From positions 1 to 14,732 of the forward strand of contig CANGZK010000010.1 of the NCBI GenBank assembly GCA_947458565.1: a stretch of DNA of 14,732 nucleotides, given 5' to 3'. This document shows, piece by piece, positions 7,009 to 12,939 of the stretch. Both the position numbers and the translations under genes were made by a program. The first letter of the stretch is position 1; each line of letters opens with the position of its first letter. The notes below the pieces were generated by a model. The model was not told the DNA's origin. It was given only the letters and a program-made list of their open reading frames with translations, and ran no database searches. Source of the stretch: Acidimicrobiaceae bacterium. GTDB taxonomy: Bacteria > Actinomycetota > Acidimicrobiia > Acidimicrobiales > Ilumatobacteraceae.

Positions 7009-8798
7009 CAGACTGCGCACTCCGAGTCGCCAACTTCGGCAACGAATGGGCCGGTTTCACCAAAATCAACGAAGAAATCTGGATTCTCCTCTGGCAATGG
7101 GAAGTGGTCGAGATCTTGGAGCCCGTCAGCAACAGCAGTGACACCGCCAACTCTGTCCATCCAACCGCGGAAGGTTTCTCCAGCATTGCGCTCAGATGCA
7201 AAGCGTCGCACAACGCGAGTAACGGCTTGTGGGGCTGCCTTTGCAGGAACTCGCAGGGCCTTTTCGCCAAAATTGATTTGCTCTTCGCCAACGTAACCGC
7301 CAAGCAACATCTGATATCCCGGTGCGGCTTGTCCGTGTGCGCGTCGTTCGGCACCAAAGAAGCCGATGTCACTTGCGTGGTGTTGGCCACAACTATTGGT
7401 GCAACCCGAAATATTGATGCGGACACCACCAACCTCGGCGAGTCCTTCTTCTTCGAGTGCTTCACCGATTGCTTTTGCGAGCCCGCGGGATTGGGTAATT
7501 GCAATATTGCACGTATCCGATCCTGGGCAGGCGACAACATCTCGTGCGAGTTCTGCTCCAGGCGCAGCCATACCGATTACTTCGAGTGCTTTGTACAGCA
7601 CTTCGAGTTGGTCTTCTGAAAGCGCGCGGAATACCACGTTCTGACGGTTGGTAAGGCGAACATCAGCATTGAGGTCGCGCTGGATTTGCGCGAGCGCCCT
7701 GAACTGTGCGGCAGTGATGTCGCCAAGTGGGGCATAAGCAATTGCTGAAATAGAACCATTTGCAGTTCCACGAATGACACTGGTTTGCACCCAGCGCTTA
7801 TACGGGTCATTTGATTTGAGTTCGACACTGACACCTTGTCCGACTTTGGTGATCTCTCCGCTTGCTGCAAATCCTGCAGCGGCATCGCCAACGGCAACAA
7901 CTTCCGGTGGGATTCCGCCTGGCCATGATGATGAAGCGGGGAGTGTGTGACGCACTTTGATGACGCGTCGACGAAGTTCGTCGATGCCAAGTTGATCGAC
8001 TACCCATTTCAAACGCGCGCGAAGTTTGTTATCACGATTTCCGGTTTGATCAAAGACGCGCAATGTTGCCTCGATGGTTGGCAACAAATCTTCGCGTGAT
8101 GTGAAGTCTTCGAGTGCAAGCGCTGGGTGTGGGGTAGCACCTAAGCCACCTGCGATGTACACGCGGAAACCTGGTTCAACTGTTCCGTCGTCATGCGTGC
8201 GAGTTGTAGCAACAACTCCGAAGTCGTTAAACATTGCCTGGCCGCAATCGGTTGAGCAACCAGAGAAGTTGACTTTGAATTTGCGCGGCAAACGTTGCCC
8301 GAGCGGATTGCGAACGAAATGACGGAATGTTGCTTCGGCCCACGGAGTGACGTCGAGTTTTTCGTGAGGGCATGCACCTGCAAGATGGCAAGCCATGACG
8401 TTGCGCACGGTGTCTCCACAGGCTTCGCGTGAAGTTAAACCAACTTCAGCAATCTCACGCAGTAGTCCTGGCATGCGACGGAGCTCAACGAAGTGAAACT
8501 GAATGTTTTGACGAGTCGTGATGTGGCCCCAACCGCGGGAGTACTCAGTGGAAAGTTTGGCCATCAGTTCAAGTTGCTCGGGTGTGATTGTTCCTGCCGG
8601 CAGTTTGATGCGCACCATTTGGTTAGTGCCACCTTGGCGCTGTCCGTATACGCCGTTGTTCAAACGGATGACGCGGAAGACATCTTCTTCTATCTCGCCA
8701 GCAAGATATTGGGAGATCGCAACTTCAAATCGCTCGATGTCGGCTTGTTGCTCTTTGTACAGACTTCGTGTCTGCAGAATTACTGGTGCGATTCCCAT
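7008..8798 (-). CDS. sir: Ferredoxin-dependent sulfite reductase (NirA/SirA family)
   Basis: Six-electron reduction of sulfite to sulfide using siroheme and a coupled 4Fe-4S cluster. The 596-residue protein shows the duplicated nitrite/sulfite reductase fold. The N-terminal half has YGQRQGG (51-57), GHITTRQNIQFH (91-102) and SGCSTDCGQ (179-187). The C-terminal half has the functional cluster ligands CPGSDTC (424-430) and CTNSC (466-470), i.e. C-x5-C and C-x3-C. A nitrite reductase of the same family is the main alternative; cysH and two siroheme genes downstream favour sulfite. The ATG at 8798 has AAAGGGAA (8802-8809) as ribosome-binding site. The last ~35 residues (after 562) form an acidic tail ending SECAV that I do not recognise. 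It is the first gene of a four-gene overlapping operon. Confidence 0.93.
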   Translation of the reverse strand: MGIAPVILQTRSLYKEQQADIERFEVAISQYLAGEIEEDVFRVIRLNNGVYGQRQGGTNQMVRIKLPAGTITPEQLELMAKLSTEYSRGWGHITTRQNIQFHFVELRRMPGLLREIAEVGLTSREACGDTVRNVMACHLAGACPHEKLDVTPWAEATFRHFVRNPLGQRLPRKFKVNFSGCSTDCGQAMFNDFGVVATTRTHDDGTVEPGFRVYIAGGLGATPHPALALEDFTSREDLLPTIEATLRVFDQTGNRDNKLRARLKWVVDQLGIDELRRRVIKVRHTLPASSSWPGGIPPEVVAVGDAAAGFAASGEITKVGQGVSVELKSNDPYKRWVQTSVIRGTANGSISAIAYAPLGDITAAQFRALAQIQRDLNADVRLTNRQNVVFRALSEDQLEVLYKALEVIGMAAPGAELARDVVACPGSDTCNIAITQSRGLAKAIGEALEEEGLAEVGGVRINISGCTNSCGQHHASDIGFFGAERRAHGQAAPGYQMLLGGYVGEEQINFGEKALRVPAKAAPQAVTRVVRRFASERNAGETFRGWMDRVGGVTAVADGLQDLDHFPLPEENPDFFVDFGETGPFVAEVGDSECAV

Positions 8799-8897
8799 GG
8801 GTTCCCTTTGTAGACCGAATCTCGGTCGTTTGATTAAAGATGACTAATATGGTCAACTTTATCGGGAATAGCCCAAATGGGCAATAGTTTGGTCTGA
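8799..8897 (-). promoter_or_regulatory. Upstream region of the sulfite reductase operon with stacked inverted repeats
   Basis: The 99 bases between the 85-residue gene and the sulfite reductase start contain several perfect inverted repeats: GACCGA-ATC-TCGGTC (8813-8827), TGAC-N7-GTCA (8841-8855), and GCCCA-AA-TGGGC (8871-8882). The first lies just upstream of the ribosome-binding site, so it is either an operator near the transcription start or a leader hairpin. On the minus strand TTGACC (8855-8850) could serve as a -35 box, but no convincing -10 was found at standard spacing. I infer a regulated promoter or operator region for sulfur assimilation. The regulator is unknown. Confidence 0.4.
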
Positions 8898-9155
8898 TTA
8901 TTGGCCCGGGTCTTGGCCGATCTCGCGCAAGCCGTCGTGCAGTGCCTTGCGCAGCTTGCGGGCCATGTCGGGAGTGAAGTGGCCGATTAAGCCCTCACCA
9001 GCGTGACCGATTTCGTCGATCGTGAGCACAATTCGTGGCTCGGCGTCCTCATAGTCGTCGCTAACGGCTACACCCCACGAAATGAGTTTCGCATCGTTGT
9101 CGCCAACGGGGAGGTCGCCGGGCTGCATTGGATAATCATCAATGGATCTACGCAT
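8898..9155 (-). CDS. Small acidic protein of unknown function between yeiH and sir
   Basis: I do not recognise this 85-residue protein. It starts at ATG 9155 (an internal ATG at codon 10 is possible) and lies 24 bases after the YeiH-family gene on the same strand, 99 bases before sulfite reductase. The N-terminal ~40 residues are rich in Asp (IDDY, PVGDNDAK, DDYEDAEP), then comes a beta-like segment RIVLTIDEIGHAGEG and a C-terminal helix PDMARKLRKALHDGLREIG. There are no cysteines, no membrane segment and no signal peptide, so it is cytoplasmic. The alternating strand/helix layout and codon use like its neighbours argue that it is real. The long opposing frames here give no recognisable protein. 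The context suggests a link to sulfate/sulfite handling, which is inference only. Confidence 0.65.
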   Translation of the reverse strand: MRRSIDDYPMQPGDLPVGDNDAKLISWGVAVSDDYEDAEPRIVLTIDEIGHAGEGLIGHFTPDMARKLRKALHDGLREIGQDPGQ

Positions 9156-9179
9156 GATGTAATTCTGGCAGACGGGGAG

Positions 9180-10187
9180 TTATGCGAAGTATTTGACGCC
9201 TAGAAGCGAAACGGTGCCGATGCATGCCCACGACGTTAAGGCCAAAAGAAGTGGTCGTCCGCCAACTTTGATCAGGTCGCGTAGCTTCACCTCGGAACCA
9301 AGCCCAACAAGTGCGGCGGCCAGAGCCCACTGCTCAATTTTCTTCAAAGGCGTGAGCCAATCATCGGGAATCAAACCAATCGTTCGAAATGTCACCATGA
9401 CAATAAAGCCGACTACAAACATTGGGACAAGGGGAGCCTTACGACCAGGAAAACGTGGTGTGATGCCAGCAGATGGGCGTTGGATCCACACACTGATTAC
9501 CCCAATGAGAGGTGCGAGCAAAAGCACGCGCGAAAGCTTGACAACGGTGGCAGAGTGCACAGCGTCATTTCCGGCTGTTGACGAAGTTGCAATTACTTGA
9601 GCGACATCGTGCACACTTGCCCCAACCCAAGCACCAAATAAATGTGGGTCGCTCAGACCTACTATGTTGCGCAGAATCGGCAACACGGCGATCGCAAGGC
9701 TTCCGCACAGGGTGACAAGCGCAATCGCGTAGGCAACTTCCTCTTCGTCTGCATCAACTACGCCATCTACTGCTGCAATTGCGGATGCGCCACAAATCGA
9801 AAAACCAGTTGCAATCAGCAAGGAAAGTGATTTTGAAACACCGAGTCGTGGTCCGAGCCATAAAGTGCCTGAGAATGTTGTGGCAACGACAACGAGCACA
9901 ACAAGTATTTCACGACCACCGAGCTCGATGATCTGTTCCGCTGCCAGTTGGGTGCCCAAGAGCACGATGCCAAAGCGCAGTATCTTTTTTGCAGCGAATC
10001 TTTGCCCAGGCGCAAAAGATCCTGGTATTGAAATGATGTTTCCAATAAGTACGCCCAACACTAAGGATGCGACTAGGGGCGAAACGGCCTCAAATTTCCA
10101 ATGGATTTGGAAACCCAAATATGTCACAGCACTTACGAATAACAATCCTGGGCCATATTTGCGAAACACAAGCAAGGGCGATGGCAC
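9180..10187 (-). CDS. YeiH-family putative sulfate/sulfite exporter
   Basis: A polytopic membrane protein of 335 residues in the YeiH/UPF0324 (putative sulfate exporter, PSE) family, with roughly 9-10 hydrophobic segments. Family landmarks are TGFSICGASAIAAV (127-140), the acidic DADEEEVAYAIA loop (145-156), and FGAWVGASVHDVAQVIA (184-200) followed by VVKLSRVLLLAPL. The frame is open back to GTG 10268, which would overlap the divergent desaturase gene. I prefer GTG 10187, because TACAAT (10199-10194) sits exactly 6 bases upstream, as expected for a leaderless message, and the first hydrophobic segment then starts near residue 12. A TTG at 10193 is an alternative. Position upstream of the 85-residue protein and sulfite reductase on the same strand suggests a role in keeping sulfite or sulfate in balance. 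The substrate is not proven by sequence. Confidence 0.9.
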   Translation of the reverse strand: MPSPLLVFRKYGPGLLFVSAVTYLGFQIHWKFEAVSPLVASLVLGVLIGNIISIPGSFAPGQRFAAKKILRFGIVLLGTQLAAEQIIELGGREILVVLVVVATTFSGTLWLGPRLGVSKSLSLLIATGFSICGASAIAAVDGVVDADEEEVAYAIALVTLCGSLAIAVLPILRNIVGLSDPHLFGAWVGASVHDVAQVIATSSTAGNDAVHSATVVKLSRVLLLAPLIGVISVWIQRPSAGITPRFPGRKAPLVPMFVVGFIVMVTFRTIGLIPDDWLTPLKKIEQWALAAALVGLGSEVKLRDLIKVGGRPLLLALTSWACIGTVSLLGVKYFA

Positions 10188-10209
10188 AGTCAAATTGTAG
10201 AATAAAGGC
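10188..10209. promoter_or_regulatory. Bidirectional overlapping -10 elements, yeiH / desaturase
   Basis: Only 22 bases separate the two divergent start codons. On the plus strand TAGAAT (10198-10203) ends 6 bases before the GTG at 10210. On the minus strand TACAAT (10199-10194) ends 6 bases before the GTG at 10187. The two hexamers share the TA at 10198-10199. Both match TAnnnT with the spacing expected if transcription starts at the start codon, as in leaderless actinobacterial genes. No usable Shine-Dalgarno exists for either gene: AAAGG at 10204-10208 is too close to the GTG. Confidence 0.6.
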
Positions 10210-11127
10210 GTGTCACGCGCCTCTGGTTCACAAACTTCACTGCTCAATGGGCGGGGTGAGTGGCGCACGATCGCCGTGGTTGTAGCGGTCTACGGCCTCA
10301 CGGTGCTTACTGTGCTGAGGCACGAAGTATTGACACCGTGGTTGACCATTCCATTTTTGAGCGTGCTTGGTGCATGGCACCTCAGCTTGCAACACGAAAC
10401 AATTCACGGCCACCCATTTCGCCGCAGATGGATAAACGATGCGATTGGGTCAATTCCTGTCACTCTGTGGATTCCTTATTTCAGTTATAAAAAAGACCAC
10501 CTGGAGCATCATGAGTCCGATCTCACTCACCCAGGTCTCGACAATGAGAGCTACTACGTGTCGCCAGATGCATGGGCGAGTGCGGGCCGAATTCGTCGGG
10601 CTGCCTACTGGGCTAACCGCACAATCTTGTTCCGCATGTTTGTGTGGACGATTGTGAGCACAGTGACATATCTCTGGTCCAAGATTCGGTTGATGTTACG
10701 TGGTGATAAGCAGACATCGTTCGCCATGGCGACCCATGTTGCTGGTCTTGTGTTGGTTGTCTATTTCGTTCGTTCGGTTGCTGGAATGCCGCTCTGGCAG
10801 TTTGCACTTGGCACTACTTATGGAGGACGAATCTTGAATGCGATTCGCCCATTTCCAGAACACAAATATCAGGCAGGAGTGGAAACCCGCACCGCGATGG
10901 TGATGGCTGGACCGTTCATGAGTCTGCTGATGCTGAACAACAACTTGCATGTTGCCCATCATGATGAGCCTGGAGTGCCGTGGTATCGATATAACGAATT
11001 GGCACATCGTGTCAATGCAGTGGAGCGAGCTCGCGATGCAGGCTTGTTGTACGAAGGTGGCTACGCCGAAGTGTTTCGTAAGTTTTCGTTTAAGCCAATG
11101 GGTGCGCCACTGCGCGACGGGGCGTAA
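10210..11127 (+). CDS. Membrane fatty-acid-desaturase-family di-iron enzyme
   Basis: A 305-residue integral membrane protein with the three histidine boxes that bind the di-iron centre of membrane desaturases/hydroxylases: HETIHGH (62-68), HLEHH (97-101) and HVAHH (247-251). FPEHKY (215-220) supplies a possible further histidine. Hydrophobic segments lie around 20-37, 43-60, 78-92, 141-157, 173-192 and 229-243. The HPGL/PGVPWYRY sequences after the second and third boxes resemble a bacterial branch annotated simply as fatty acid desaturase. Substrate (acyl chain, carotenoid or alkane-like) cannot be told. The GTG start at 10210 is the only good initiator in frame before the first membrane segment and lies 6 bases after TAGAAT, suggesting a leaderless transcript. 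It converges on the dioxygenase gene with a 12-base gap. Confidence 0.85.
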   Translation: MSRASGSQTSLLNGRGEWRTIAVVVAVYGLTVLTVLRHEVLTPWLTIPFLSVLGAWHLSLQHETIHGHPFRRRWINDAIGSIPVTLWIPYFSYKKDHLEHHESDLTHPGLDNESYYVSPDAWASAGRIRRAAYWANRTILFRMFVWTIVSTVTYLWSKIRLMLRGDKQTSFAMATHVAGLVLVVYFVRSVAGMPLWQFALGTTYGGRILNAIRPFPEHKYQAGVETRTAMVMAGPFMSLLMLNNNLHVAHHDEPGVPWYRYNELAHRVNAVERARDAGLLYEGGYAEVFRKFSFKPMGAPLRDGA

Positions 11128-11139
11128 ATCTTCTGTTGC

Positions 11140-11943
11140 TTATCGAGTTGCAACGATAGGGAAACGCGGATCATTCAATTGATCGCCAAATGACAAGCCA
11201 TTTCCGTCAAGGGGCGGCGAGGTGCGCCAAGGGCGCGAAGCAAACACTGCATCGTCGCCGACGTAACGAAAACTGACGGCTCGCCTGAGGTCAACTTCGG
11301 TGCCCAGTGTTCCTGGTGCTGCATGCAAAGTTCGATAGTGGAATGCCACAGCATCGCCAAGATTTACTGGGCAAGTGATCGACGGAAACGCGTCTAGTTC
11401 GCTTTGGTCGGGCAAAGTCACAAAATCTTTTGCTTGATCGACATATGCAGACTGGTCTGCAAATCGGCGGGGAATAAATCGCTTGTTCCACAGGTGGCTG
11501 CCGACAATGAATCGCAATGCAACTGATTCGGGGATGGGATCGAGGGGGATCCAGATGCTGACATTGTCCATACCGTCGACTCCGTAGTACGGGTCGTCAT
11601 GGTGCCACGGTGTGACTTCCCGTGTCTGGGCTTCTTTGACGAGCACGTGTTCATGAAACATGCGCGCGGTCTTGGTTGCCATGAGGTCGAGTGCGGCTTG
11701 AGCGACCGAGCCGGTGTTGCCAATTTGTTCAAACTGTGGAATTCGCTGCCAGTTGACGTAGTCGTCAAAGAATCGACCGCTAGCGCCAGCCGGTGTGTAT
11801 TCATTAGCCCATGGGCCAGGGGACTTCATGTTGGCCTCAACACCTTGCCGCAGTTGCTCAAGTGCTTCCGACGAAACAAGATTGTGCAGTACCACCACAC
11901 CATCTCGTTTGTAGGTTGCTACAAGGCTTGGGTCGAGTGCCAT
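11140..11943 (-). CDS. Phytanoyl-CoA dioxygenase (PhyH) family oxygenase
   Basis: A 267-residue Fe(II)/2-oxoglutarate-dependent dioxygenase of the PhyH family. The iron-binding facial triad is visible as PWHHDDPYY (His114 and Asp116) and the distal FHYRTLHAAPG (His207); the arginine of LRRAVSFRYVGDD (Arg221) would hold 2-oxoglutarate. A double-stranded beta-helix order is retained (VSIWIPLDPI, ALRFIVGSH). The frame starts at GTG 11952, but ATG 11943 gives the usual N-terminus. GAGG lies 3 bases upstream of it, and TAGCGT is 7 bases upstream of the ATG, so it may be leaderless. Members act on very varied substrates, so none is assigned. It faces the desaturase gene tail to tail with 12 bases between the stops. 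Confidence 0.87.
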   Translation of the reverse strand: MALDPSLVATYKRDGVVVLHNLVSSEALEQLRQGVEANMKSPGPWANEYTPAGASGRFFDDYVNWQRIPQFEQIGNTGSVAQAALDLMATKTARMFHEHVLVKEAQTREVTPWHHDDPYYGVDGMDNVSIWIPLDPIPESVALRFIVGSHLWNKRFIPRRFADQSAYVDQAKDFVTLPDQSELDAFPSITCPVNLGDAVAFHYRTLHAAPGTLGTEVDLRRAVSFRYVGDDAVFASRPWRTSPPLDGNGLSFGDQLNDPRFPIVATR

Positions 11944-11994
11944 GCACCTCACGCTAGTTGCCGGAACTTGTTGTGCAAATTAACGATATAAATA

Positions 11995-12026
11995 GAAAAG
12001 CCGCCGGCTTTCGCCGACGGCTTTTC
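11995..12026 (-). terminator. Rho-independent terminator
   Basis: A 14-base-pair hairpin with one mismatch: arms 11995-12008 and 12013-12026, loop of 4 (12009-12012), GC-rich core flanked by GAAAA / TTTTC. On the minus strand the stem is followed by a T-rich tail (11994-11985), so it mainly ends transcription of the small membrane-protein gene, whose stop is 26 bases upstream. The symmetric A/T flanks could let it work weakly from the plus strand too. It insulates that gene from the PhyH gene. Confidence 0.85.
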
Positions 12027-12051
12027 AGAGTTCGTAAGTATTGAACGCTGA

Positions 12052-12360
12052 TTAAGCGCGCAATCCCTTGCCAACCATTGAGATAACAGCATCCTTGACA
12101 GGAATCATTCCCATCACGATTGCACCGTTTGCGGTGTATGTCATCCAGTCATCGGAGAAGCTCATGCCCCAACCAGATGCTGGTGCCATTTTGAGGTACC
12201 AACACATTGCGATTGCAACGATGAGGCCCCAGTTTGAACCAACGATTGGAATCTTCTTGATGATTGCTGATAACTGAATCGTGCCCAATACCGAATCGAC
12301 GACGGTCGTTACGGCACCAAGCAGAGCAGCTGCTAGGAGTAGGTATCCAAGTGTGTACAT
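12052..12360 (-). CDS. Small membrane protein, three predicted helices, unknown function
   Basis: I do not recognise this 102-residue protein. Three hydrophobic stretches are visible at about 5-25, 42-58 and 76-96, with a short amphipathic linker (SAIIKKIPIVGSN) between the first two and a charged SFSDDW loop before the third. There is no signal peptidase site, no cysteine pair and no obvious catalytic motif. The ATG at 12360 has a good ribosome-binding site, GGGGAAA (12368-12374), at 7-base spacing. It stands as a single-gene unit, with an inverted repeat upstream and a strong terminator 26 bases downstream, so it is probably separately regulated and perhaps well expressed. A holin-like or small channel role is conceivable from size alone, but nothing in the context supports it. 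Confidence 0.8.
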   Translation of the reverse strand: MYTLGYLLLAAALLGAVTTVVDSVLGTIQLSAIIKKIPIVGSNWGLIVAIAMCWYLKMAPASGWGMSFSDDWMTYTANGAIVMGMIPVKDAVISMVGKGLRA

Positions 12361-12379
12361 ATTCGTATTTCCCCAGTTC

Positions 12380-12398
12380 TGTAGACGGGATGTCTACA
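12380..12398 (-). promoter_or_regulatory. Inverted repeat in the leader of the small membrane-protein gene
   Basis: Perfect 7-base arms TGTAGAC / GTCTACA separated by GGGAT, six bases upstream of the GGGGAAA ribosome-binding site. This could be an operator or a small leader hairpin; its regulator is unknown. Further upstream (12432-12443 and 12452-12466) are weaker 4-5 base inverted repeats. No clear -35/-10 pair was identified in 12399-12509. Confidence 0.4.
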
Positions 12399-12509
12399 TA
12401 TTCAACGGTAAGAAACGCAATTGTGTAAGTGGTGGATACCCACTCTGAGCCATATCTGGTATGGATTTTGTTAGATTACAGTCGTATTACAGCGCATTTT
12501 TGACATCGC

Positions 12510-12923
12510 CTACCAATTGTCGGTGCGTCGTGATTCTTTTTTCTGGCTCTCTCGGCGTTTACTTTCGAGGCGCCTTTCAACCGATCCACGTGTTGGGCGT
12601 GATTTTCTGCGTGGCGGCGCAGGTGGCATCGCTGCGGTATCGAGCATTTCGCGCAATTGGGCTATGCAGAGTTGCCTATTACGCCATTGGCTACGACTTT
12701 TTTGGCTGGTGATACGGATCTCGGCGGGAAGGAGCGATCGCACACGTTCGACTGCCAAATCAGGACCAGTCACGTCAGACGTCGTAATGGACAAAGTGGA
12801 CTTTGATGAGGTTTTGTTGATGTGCTGACCGCCCGCACCAGTCGAGCGGGCAAATGTCCAATTGAGTGAGGAAAAGGGAACCACGAGCCCGCGCGAAGTG
12901 ACGAGATCCTCATCTGCGGGCAT
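12510..12923 (-). CDS. arfB: ArfB/YaeJ-like peptidyl-tRNA hydrolase (ribosome rescue)
   Basis: A 137-residue stand-alone GGQ-domain protein. Such proteins hydrolyse peptidyl-tRNA on ribosomes stalled without a stop codon. STGAGGQHINKTSSK (27-41) carries the catalytic GGQ (31-33), and the long basic C-terminal tail (about 107-137, many Arg/Lys/Ser) matches the part of ArfB that enters the empty mRNA channel. The length, about 140, separates it from full release factors RF1/RF2 (about 360), which have codon-recognition domains. The open frame runs upstream to 13499, through the transporter on the other strand, but only the part from MPADEDL resembles the family. The ATG at 12923 sits 6 bases after CATAAT, consistent with a leaderless start. 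It is divergent from the MFS gene. Confidence 0.9.
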   Translation of the reverse strand: MPADEDLVTSRGLVVPFSSLNWTFARSTGAGGQHINKTSSKSTLSITTSDVTGPDLAVERVRSLLPAEIRITSQKSRSQWRNRQLCIAQLREMLDTAAMPPAPPRRKSRPTRGSVERRLESKRRESQKKESRRTDNW

Positions 12924-12939
12924 GGGTATATTATGACGC
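12924..12939. promoter_or_regulatory. Bidirectional overlapping -10 elements, arfB / MFS transporter
   Basis: Sixteen bases lie between two divergent ATG codons. On the plus strand TATATT (12927-12932) ends 7 bases before the ATG at 12940. On the minus strand CATAAT (12935-12930) ends 6 bases before the ATG at 12923. The hexamers overlap within the same AT-rich core. No Shine-Dalgarno is present on either side, so both mRNAs are probably leaderless, with starts about 17 bases apart. Confidence 0.6.

Noticed and set aside
6993..7619. 208-codon plus-strand frame opposite sulfite reductase and cysH
   Set aside because: Antisense shadow of two firmly identified enzymes; the protein has no family features.
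10188..10268. Longer YeiH start at GTG 10268
   Set aside because: It would overlap the desaturase coding region, adds 27 residues without family similarity, and lacks the promoter spacing seen at GTG 10187.
12432..12466. Short inverted repeats GTGG-ATAC-CCAC and CCATA-TCTGG-TATGG
   Set aside because: Arms of 4-5 bases are expected by chance; not reported as separate regulatory sites.
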